Source: Fistularia commersonii
Taxonomy: Eukaryota > Chordata > Actinopteri > Syngnathiformes > Fistulariidae
Length of the DNA stretch: 64,000 nt
Direction of reading: 5' to 3'
Assembly (NCBI GenBank): GCA_037954325.1
Contig: JBBMNZ010000003.1
Coordinates: 8,614,965 to 8,678,964 of the forward strand
Shown one piece after another: positions 51,301 to 62,900 of the stretch. How positions within the stretch are numbered: the first letter of the stretch is position 1; every line of letters begins with the position of its first letter. Under the pieces are notes generated by a model, which worked only from the letters and a program-made list of their open reading frames with translations, was not told the DNA's origin and made no database searches. Made by a program: the position numbers and the translations under genes.

Positions 51301-54300
51301 GCCGGGTTGACAGATGAGTAAATTAATTACCTCACGTGTCATGCAACTTTTGACCGCAAACAAACAGGGTGCTAGTCAAATCCTGCGGGTTCTGCGGTGA
51401 AACGTGAGCTCAAATTTAATGGTGATATACATAAATTAGCATAAAGGCAAAAAAGTACAACGAGAAGCCTGTTACTCCCTGAAGGAAATGGATTCCACCC
51501 CACTGCACGCCTCGAGCTCTTTAACATAGAACCCAAAAATGAAGAAACAATGGTTTTCCAACGTTAACCCCCTTCAATAGATTTTGGAACGTGATTTTTT
51601 TTTCTGATTAGCAAATTGAAGTTAATGTGGAGCATCACCAATTATACCTCACCTTCTTGAAGACAGCTGGGTTTGGGAGCGGGGGACCGAAGGAGGGGAC
51701 GTCCTCCCTCGCCGCAACAGACACCTGTCGACATGAGAGGAACAACAGCCATTAGCATTTATTTAAAAAAAAGATTTGAAGAAGTGTCTCGGGGTGAACT
51801 ATTTTTGGACATCGCCAGACATGAGCCATGAAGTGTCAATTAATTCGAAAAGCAGCAAGTGGTCAAAGAAGGACGGGAAGGAATGGAGAAATGAGTAACC
51901 GCTGTTTGAGTGAAATTCCTGACCGCTTACTAACGCGCCCGCAGCAGGGTTTTTTTTTTCACCAACGGCTGAAAGCGAGAGCGGTGCCGAGCTAGCGGGC
52001 GGTTTCCAGCTGCCGATGTGAAATGAACTGTATGTTCAGATAAAAAGAATGCAACATGTGGCGTCAATCCTTCATCCACCTTATACGTCGTGTTCTCCGT
52101 GCACGAGTTCTCGACCTGCACCAGGACATAAGCGTGCAGGAAGTTGGAGGCGATCATATCCGGGACGAAAGGTGTAGCATCTTCCTGGAAAACGGCGGCC
52201 ACGATGTCGTTCCCTATGTGCCTTTTCCTCTGAAGCTGTGGAGGAACAGGACAGAAACGCTCATTCGGTAGTTGTTGGATGGAGAGGTCGCGCGAATCGG
52301 TTGCTTTGACGGTGCATCCCGGAAAAGAGCATGCGTTACAGACTTTGGAATAATTTACCGGTATCTCTGAGCCAGAATATCATTCAGCTGCTACATCCTC
52401 CGTGTCTCCAATTTAATAACAACAAAAAGGGAAGCTTTCGTACCTGCTGGACGTCTCCCTCAGTGAAGGGAAGCTTGGTTGACACATGGAACATAATCTC
52501 TCTCTGCCTGAAGACGGTGTAGACAGATTCAGACCCCGTCTGTCCATGGGACACGTCCAGCCCGCCGCGGAAACTGTTACAATCAAAGCACACCAGTCAC
52601 GCTTGTTGTGCTGGCCTTCAGCAAGAAGATTATGTTGTTTTTTTTTTTATTTATTTCAAAAATGCGCGTGTCACTTTTATCGTGGCTTGTGAATCGTGGG
52701 GTTTATCATAAGGTACAGGTTACAGTCGGGTTTGTCGGGCCAGAAGGAAAAGAGACACGTGACGCCAAACACGAGCTATCTGTGCGGAACGTCCTTTTTC
52801 AGAACCCGGATTAGCATGATCGCACACCGAGGCCGAAACAACAGGGCAGGAAGTCGGACCTGAGGGGATGGGAGCCCTTGAAGTAACGGCTTTGCATCGT
52901 ACTTCCTTTTCTTGCTATTTGACTTTGACTTCCTTTCCAAATTCCATTCCACGTTTCAACCCCCGCCTTCTTACTTTCTAAAGCCCTTATGGCATAGCTG
53001 TTGTTGGTGATGCATTCGGAAAGCCTCGGGATCTCAGTTCCTTGAACAATCTTAGTTCCCACTCAAAGGCAGGCGCTTTTTATGGTTCCATAAGAACTAA
53101 GTGATGTAGGTGCTTGCTGATTGATGGAGCTCATAAGCTACACCCATAACAGGATACTTCTTGGGGACCACTGAGTGCCATTTTTGAAACCAGCTTGGAT
53201 CATTGGTCAAATGTTTTCTTGCGATAATAATAAACAGAGCCAGCATGAAATGGACCGGCAAAGGGGTCGAAGCTCTCCTGGCCGTTTCAAGAGTTCGCAG
53301 CCGAACATGACCATTTTTACCCAAATAAGTGCAGAGTTAGCTAACGCCTGGGTTCTTCATATGGCAAAATAAATAAATACACTTGGACCCCTTTTGATTG
53401 TCAATGGTAATTATTCCTGTGACGTAGAACATGAATGCTGTAGTAACTACGTTCCCCATGTTGTTCTGGTAGTCTTTTTAAGTGTGATGCTTGCGGTCCA
53501 CGTTGCATCCTGGTCCTACCCTTGTCCCTTACTGCCCGTGGGAATGCAAAATTAAAATGTTCCTCTGATGGGGCAGGGAGTTCCTACAACGAAATTCGAG
53601 CTGTGCACTTCTTCGAACCGCGTTTTTGGAGCCTTTTCTGCCCGAAAGAGGCCGATGACTGAGGGGGCTTTTGCTTAAGTTTCGCTCACCCTTTAAAATC
53701 CTGGAGGTCAATGGTGTCGCCAAGAATTCCAAGGAACTCCTTGAAAGCCGGCGTCTCTTCGTTGTTCCCAAATAACTCCTCCTCTGACGTCTGAGGGGAA
53801 GAGGGGCATAAACATTACCCGGACAGAAACCAAGAAAAGAAAAAGAATGGTATCTTTCAGCATAAAGTGAAGACATTGTCGATGGAAATACATACCTGGC
53901 CAAACCTCTGGTAGACAACTCCAAATTTGAAGGTGTTGTTGACCTCGTGTTCATCGTAAGCCACCACCAGCTGGGACCCCTGAGAACCCGGGAAAAATAA
54001 TGAAAAGAGGAGGAAACCTGTAAACACGGGGTTCTGTACGGCTGACATGTGACAAACTCTTGCAGCCCCAGGCGAGGGCAATGATCTGGCGGCAGCCTCT
54101 CGCAGGCTGAGACACAGATGGTTTGTTTCCTTCCCCGAGGCCCTGGCTGAAAACAACATCCATCACACTTCACCACCAGGCTCACAGGAGGAGGAAGCCC
54201 ATCCTTCGCATCCATTTCTGCTGGATCATCAGTCAACGCAAAATAATGTCCTCACTTGAAGAAGGACAATGTTTAAAAGTTCAGGAGGCTACATGAGAGA

Positions 54301-57300
54301 TGTAATGTAAATATATATATATATATAAATATATATATGTGTTGAAAAGTTAATAAAGGTGTTATGAAGGCAATGTAGGCAAATGTGGCGCCACGGGTTC
54401 TAAATCATCGGCTCTTCCGAGGCGGGTTGTAAATGCGGCACGGTCAACAACACTATTCATCTCTTTCTAGAAGTTGACAGGAAATTGTAAGTCATGTTGC
54501 GGTAAAGAAATAAATGCATCATTAATACCACCCTTATGAAGAATTATGGTTTGTGTGAGGTTTTTATTTTAAGCACAGGCAGAGCTAGTGCCAGCTTTGG
54601 GGATGTGAAGCTAACAAACAAGGTCACGCAGGCACTTCTTAGTTTTTTTCTTGTTTTGATGAATCACTGCGTGACATGGTAAGCCATTGAGACGCACACT
54701 GTCCGAAAAGAGGAAGGAGAGGCCGAGAGTTTGGGACTCACCCGTGGGTACAGGACCGGGTTGAACTTCAGTCCTGTGGCATCATCACAGAGAAGCTTGA
54801 AAAAAAAAAAGAAAACTTGCAAGTTCAAATAGAGTCTGTAATAAATTCATTCATTCATCATCCGTATCGCTTATCCGGAAGTCAGAGTAGCGGGGATGCT
54901 GAAGCCTATCCAAACTACTACCAAACTACTATTTAGTCTCTCATTAACATGGCCGGACAAGAAAAATAATTACCTCGAAGTAATTTTTCCTTTGTTTTAA
55001 AGGAGGTAAACAGGTAAATTATAAAAATCTTTATATGTCATGAACTGTTAATATTAAAATTAATATTAAAAAAAAATAGATGAAAATATTACTACACAAC
55101 TCTTAATTTATTATTATTATTACTTAATACTAATACTCAACAATATTTTTAGGGTGTAAAGAGAAAATCTTGTCACTGTGGGAAAATTTGCCACTGGAAT
55201 TCATGAGAAAATTGATGTATAAGAGGGGGTATAATGTTTACAAGGCTAACGGTGGCTATTGTGGTTATTAAATCAATCTTTTTAATTTTGCCCTGTTTTT
55301 GTGTTTTTTATAGCAATAAGAAAAGAAAAGATTGTTTTAACAAAATCAATAGATGTCTTTTTCATCAAAAAATAATTTTGTTTTCAAATTTTGAAGCAAA
55401 AAATCCATTGCAAAGTTACTTTTTCATTTTTTCCTTGCCTGTTTTTTTTTTTTTTAAAACCCACTGTATAAAACCCCCAGATGCATGTGAGAAAAAACAT
55501 GCGGGCCACATTATCACAAAAATATGATTTCAGGCAGGGGGCCACAAAATATTGCCCTCGCAGGCCGCGAGTCTGAGACCCCTGATGTAGAGACATACGG
55601 CTATTCACTCCCTCATTCACTCATTATACAGAGACCCTTTATTCACACACCATATAGAGGCATTAAACCATTCACTCTCACGTAGAGAAGTAGAAAAACA
55701 AAACCATTCCTTCTTTCGTTCACACATCAGAGACATGCAAGCATTCACGCTCTCATTAAAATGTAATAGACATAAAACGGTTCACCCTCTCATTCCCCCG
55801 ACACAGAGACATTTAACCATTTACTCTCATTCAAAGGTCACATAAGGACAATCATCCATTCACTCTCTCATTCATCCATCATGCGGAGACATAAAACATC
55901 CGCCCCTTTGTTGACGCCTCATTGAGACATTCAATCATTCACTCTCATGGAGAGACATCCAACCAACAGCAAGTGTTTACCCTCTCATTCACACTTTTGG
56001 GAAATTTAAGGTCTCCAATTAACCCAATTAACCTTCTGTGTGTTTTTGGACTGAAGCTGGAGGAAAGCCTTCAAACCAGAATTGAGACAGAAGCGCTAAC
56101 CACTGTGCCAGCTGCGCCGCCCCATCTTCATTTAACAAAGCGAGCTATGATAAGACATCTTTTTATGCTGTTTCACATCCGTTCATGAACACGGATACAC
56201 GTTCAGCACCAGATAAGACGGAATCTCAATGCATCAGCTGTCTCGGGTAATGAGATCTAAGGCACGTAATTATAGCCTGAGCTTTAGCCGCGCATTAATT
56301 AAAAAGCTCTCGCTGTAACCAAGAGTTTCAGACCATGAAACTGCATCCCGTTTCCTAAATATCAGCGAGTCCTACTGATTGGGAGGCATCCCTTTTTTTT
56401 TTTTCCTGTACAGTAAATAATCCCCGCCGATCTCTGACCACCGTCACACAGCAAAATATCGGAGAAAAACAAGAACAGTGTTTCAGCAAAGTTCTTAAAG
56501 TAGAAGGCATAAGCTGCTTAGGAGATACTTATCTTTGTTTTCACTGAATGAGTCGGCCTAAGGGTAAAACCTGACTATTTGGTTGCAGCACTCACATATA
56601 TACAATATATATATAGGGAGAATATAATGTACTTCCTATATGAATTGCTTATCAATTACTTATTATTATTATTATTACCATTAGAATGACAATGAATAAG
56701 GGTCACTTTTATAGTATAGACAACTTATGTTGATTTGAGAGTCCAAAGATTATTATTTGGCATTGGAAACATTACGAGACAATAACATTTGATTTTAACG
56801 AGTTTAAATGAAAGTGTGTTTGTTGTTACATATCAATTTGATTAAATGTCTGAAATGTGCAAATGACTTGAAACCTCTGTTTGTGATACAAAAAACAAAA
56901 AAGGTCTTTAAATATGTGTAAAATGTGATTTAGTTTCCAAGCTAAATACATATTATTACTTTACACGTTATGCAATTAATATTAATATGACATTATCATG
57001 TATAATGTAATGGCGAGATAACAGATATAACAATTTATTGCTCAATATTTAGCTATCATACAATCAAATGGTGCAAGTGAATAAAGGTGGGCTGGTTGGA
57101 TGTGAGCTTTCATTTTTTTTTTTTTTTCTCAGTCTTACCTTTGCAATTTGAGGCACGCTGGGCAGCTGACTGATGCCCGCGAGAGAGATCCTGTCATGGA
57201 CCGTTTTGGTCCTCGACCTGCGAGAGCGCGATGGGATTAGATAAGGAAGCGAGAGTACGAAATCGCCATTTCTCAGAGGGGACAGGAAAAATGAACACAC

Positions 57301-59895
57301 AGCAGCGCAAGAAAAACGGATCGTTGTCATTTCTGCAAGGTATTGATTTTTTTTTTAACCAGAAAATGTCATTTGGCGTGATGATCGTAGGAAAGCCGGC
57401 CTTGGCGGCTGAGGGAATCATGAGGGGAACATGCAGAAGCCCAACCTCAAACAGAGGTTGCTATGTAACCCCTCTGCAGCCTGCGTAGCGCCAGTAATTG
57501 CAGTCTGACTCAGTGGGATTGGAAGATAAGGACTACAAGGCCGATCAGAGGAGGGCGAGGAAAGCCGGCAAAAGGAAAACGGCTTCAGGTTGTCGTGGCC
57601 GTACCTGAGCATGATGCGTAGGAACTCCTGCCCTTCGACTTCCTCGTGTTTCAGAGACATGATGAGGTTTCCGATGCTGCTGGCAGTGCAGTAGTAGTTC
57701 ATGTGTTCCTAGGTTGGGGGGGGGGGGAGGGGGGGGGGAGACTTGTTGTTCAACTCAGTCATCGGGGTGAAGGTGCAACTTCGTCCGACAACTAGAACCG
57801 ACAACTTTCTGGGTGGAGGGATGCCGTCCCAAAAAGACAACATAAGCCAGGTTGTAACGGAAAAGCAAGCAAATTATGTTGATGTTTCAAAAAGTTTTAT
57901 ATACATACACATACATAAATACATATGTGTGTATATATGTGTACACACATATATACATAACAGACAGTAGTAGTATATAAAAAATGGCCTATATAAATAT
58001 ATATATATATATATGTACACTCATAAATACAAACACAAACATATATATGTACACACAAATGTCTATACAAATATATACATACGGTACATAATGTTTATAT
58101 ATATATATATATATATATAAAACAGAGAGCAGTAGTGGGATATAAAACATGGCTTATATATATTTATATGTATATATATGATCTTTAATTTAACACTGCA
58201 CTTTAGTGCTAATTTGCATATTATTATTATTATTATTATTATATCGTATTATATTATATTATATATTGTTAGTTTCACTTCACCATGGGATTGTGAGAAA
58301 TGTCTTCTCACTTCCTCTGTGTGTGTATATATATACATATGTATACATGCACATATATACATATATATGTACAGGCAGGTATATATACACATATACATAT
58401 TTACATGAATTCAGATATACATGTATATATAAATACAACAGACAGTAGTTGTATATAAACCATGGCTTACTTTATAGAAACTAACATATATACACAAACA
58501 TACATATATATATACCGTTCATATATACATATGTGCATATATTTTCATGTATACATATACGTATTCTTTAAATCAAATACACTTAAGTATTAAATGCAAC
58601 TTGGCTTATCATATATATAAGCACAAATAAAGACACACACAGTATGTATATACATTATGTATTATCTTTATATAACTATAGTAGATATAGAGAGAGTTTA
58701 TATGCAGCATGCAACACCTTGCACATATCTATATGTATGCAAAGTGTCTGCATTCACAGCTTAAACTCTACCATCAGCATTTATCAGCAAGTATTGTATT
58801 GGTGTCGATGCAATTCTGGCGTGTGTGTCTGTGTGTGTGTACGTGTGTTTGTGTGTGTGAGTGAAGATTGACTAACCTTGCCAAGGAAGTGTTTGCGGTA
58901 GGCCCGGGCTGTGCTGTTGCACTCCAAGCGGTAACTGTGACCCTGTCCAGGACTCATTCCCTCGCCGCCGTCCTCCTCGCAAAAACTGGACTCAGAGGAG
59001 GACGGCGTCCCAGCCTGCGCCTCCGCATCCTCGATCCAGTAACCGCCGAACTGCGGGAGGATCACCTGGGGATACGGGCCGCCTTTCTCCAGGACCTCGG
59101 GTTCCACGGGGGGGGGAGAGTCAGACAAAAGGAATAATGAATAAAATCCACCATAACAAGGACACAAAAGTATTTTTACCTTGAAATGTATAATCTATTT
59201 TTGGAAGCACTCCTAGCCGGAGGTCACCCCCGAAGGGTCGGAATGTGTGTGTTTCAAGTGTGTGAGAGGGATGACTCACATCTTCTATTCGTGGGTAGGG
59301 GATGTAATCATCCTGTGAAATAGACATGTTATTATTAGTATTTTGCTTTTTTAACACAAAACAAGATCACCTTTGTTGACTCAAGTGTAATCGCGCCGCA
59401 GGAAGGAGGCGACGTGACGAAAAACAAAATACACACTGGCGAAATTGAGTTTTAGTGAAATCGACGGCCCCGGATTGCACAGTCATCAGCGGACGTCAGT
59501 CAAGGTGCCCCCCCGTACCCCCCCGCACCCCCAAACTTCGTCAGATCCAGAGCCCTCAAATCAGGAGCTGCTCCTTTTTGGCAGTCTGTAACGGTAACGG
59601 CTCCAGCGCCTGACCTTTAAGTATCGCCGAAGCCCATCTGCTGTTTTTTTTTACATCCTGCAGCCACTGCTGCATGATGGAGGAGGGATCGTGGGGAGCA
59701 AATAGACAGCTGGAGTTCTTTTAGCGAGAAGAAATCAATCGGGCGGAGCGACTAACTGTTCAGCATTTGAGGACAATTGTGAAAAACTACTTGCGAGAGC
59801 TGTGTTTACGGCGGTAAGGGCGGCGAATCAGGAGGTACAGCGGAGGCATACATGCATCGGTAACGCAAATGTATGTGGTGTGTGTGTGTGCGTGC

Positions 59896-59940
<45 letters not shown>

Positions 59941-62900
59941 TGAGTGTGTATCTGACCACACCTTCCATTTTTTGGTCTCTTCAGCATTAGGAAGCTTTTA
60001 AGTGTCCATACGCAGCGTGAGATCAGAGAAAGAAACAAAACAAAACAAAACAGCAAGGTTTATCTCCGTGCACGGCACACACTCCCTCTCAGACATTATT
60101 ACTTCCTCGCCCAGATGACGGCTGAGTGAGTCATATATGATAATACAATTTCCGCCATGAACGGCTAACACAGACAATTAGTCACCATCTCACTTTAGGT
60201 CTCGGCTTCCAGACCTGATAAATGTCACTTTGCAGGGTTGCCGCCCTGAGGGCCCCCGGGCACTTTGGCCCCGCAGTTTTTTGTTACACATTTGATTTAC
60301 CGACCCCCAGCGGAACAAACATGCAAATTATATTGCAAAGACGGACAGGCCAGTGCAGAGGGAATAGTTGAGATGCATATCGAATGCGCAGATTCAGGAG
60401 GTTCTGACATGAAGCTGTAGGCATAAATGCATATCGATGCAAATCACTCATTCATTATCTGCACTCTTGGACGCAGAGGGTTCGAGCCGATCCCAGCTGG
60501 ACCGGTCACCGGTCGAACACAGGGCCACATTGAGACGTACAACTGTCCGTTTTTGTGGCCTCCGCCACGGGAACAAACATCAATACTGTAAGGAACTGAT
60601 TATGCAATGAGTGATTTATTAAAGGTCAAGAAATAAGATAACCAGGGTCCGAATGAACGTCACCCCGAGGGGATCGTTCGACCTCGGATGAGGAAGATTC
60701 GGCCCCCCTCTAAGGGAGAGTGGGTGATTTATACCACCATTTCGATGGTCAAGGTTACTTCCTAATAAGGAGTTGTTTTTCACACTTTTTTGGAAGTGGG
60801 CAGCTAGGTGTCCCAGACTGTGTCTTGGACTCGGCCTTGGGATACGTCATTGATAGTGCGCGGGGGGGTTGGTGGAAAAATACAGAGTTGGGTGTACTTT
60901 TGTCATCACGTGATGCGTTCTCACGTGCAAATTTTAACACACATTCACCATCTCATTCACACGTCATATAGAGACTTGCAACCATTCACCCTCTCTGTTT
61001 TTGGAACTGTTGGTGGGGAGATGGGGAGAACATCCAAGAGGAAAGGCTGCCTGTACGCATTTGAACCCGGGACCTTCTCGCTGTGTGGAGGAGACGAAGG
61101 GGTAGCGGGGTAAAAGAAAAAAAGGTTAGCGCCATGCGGGATTGACAGGGATCGACAGCAGAACCTTCATCATCGCCACCTGGAGGACGGATAGAAGGCG
61201 ATTTTGGACGCAAAGGTCCGATGACAGCGTTAAAGGCGGCAGAGCGCCGCTGTGTCTCCACAGCGATGATGAAGATTCAAACATAAGGTTGGGACTCATC
61301 TGGTTTTTTTTTTCACAATACGTGTCAGAAACCTATTAAAAACCTATTAAAATGCGAATCGGAAACATCTTTCTCATGAAAAAAAGCGAAAGAGTGTCGA
61401 CGAAGGCAGCCGCGGGGACAAAGCACACTCTTTGCACCTGCCAAGGCTCCATGCAGCAGGAGATGCAAATTAAGAGATCGAATAAAAGCAAGCCGGGAAG
61501 TGGATTACCGTCAGTGGGCTCCATCTCTCTGAGACCCAGTCATGTCTTGTTCTTTATTATCATGTTATTATGCTCCTGATTTTTACCATTTAAGACCGTT
61601 TTTTTTGTAATTCCGGCTCAAAATCATTTAAATAATTGCCTCCTGCGCGGGTACCGGCTGGCCATGGACTGGCGCTACGTTAGCAACTGTGGCATCTCAT
61701 GGGTATGGATGTTCAATGCCAGATATTCTTTTAATTTTGTTCAACTTATTTTCTTTCCTTCCAACTTAACCATGAACTGAACGACCGAGAACCTCCAGAG
61801 ACCGCTGTTGATTTATTTGATTTATTTAGCTTCCAAAGAAAGACAGGCAGGATGGAAATGTGAAAGTATAGAGGACCTAGGGTTGCATGTTGCAGAGAAA
61901 AGTAACTTATTTATTGCTCATCCTGCATTCAGTGTCACCGGGGGCTGGAGTTTATCCCGGCCAGAGTTGGGGTTCACCCAGGACCCATCGCCCCTCAAAA
62001 GGCAGGGCGACATTGAGACATTAAACCTTCACTCATTCACACATCATAGATAAATACAACCATTCTGTCACTCATTCACACATTATATAGACACATAAAA
62101 CCATTCACTCGCATTCATTTTTTCATATAGAGACATGCAACCAACTAGATCTATATTTTTTATTTTATTTAATCATTTTTTTAATTACTTTGCTACTTTT
62201 ATTGTTTTTATTTTCTTTTTTTCCTTTAAATCTGTATTTTCTGTATACGTTTGTACGGTGTCCTTGAGTTTCCAGTAAGGCTGCTAAAATAAAATGTATT
62301 ATTGTTATTATTATTATCATTATTATTATTGTTTTTCACTCTCTCAGTCACATGTCCTACCAAGACAAACATCCATTTATTCACTCATTCCCCGGAATTC
62401 AACCAGTCACCTTCTCGCCGTGAAGCAGAATTTAATTTTTATCGTTTTTTATGTTATTTTTGAAAGTGAGAACGTTTCTATTTCTCCTGCCATCTTCTGG
62501 TCCATCAGCAAAGATCTGACGGGAGATAAAGCTCGCTTGCATGGAAAGCACGAGCCACGACACGTTTTGCTCGAACATTTGAAAAAGAAATAAAAGCCCA
62601 CATCTCAGCTGGGCCAGGAAACCACAGGCCACCTTATCAGCGTCCAGAAGCCGTGAACATTGACTTTCCACGATGCATCAAATACATAACACTTTATTAA
62701 TTATGATTTAGCCTTCTGTTACAAAGGCGCCATTCCAGTGTCGACCCAAAATATGTCTGGCTGCAGAGCACGGATTATCATCTTTGACTGAATAAACACG
62801 TCACATGGTTCATCCTATCTTCGTCCAGACTATATTGTGAAAAACGCCTATTTCACTTCCCTTTATGTTTCCTTTTAGCGCTCCATCCTCCTTTTTAAAT

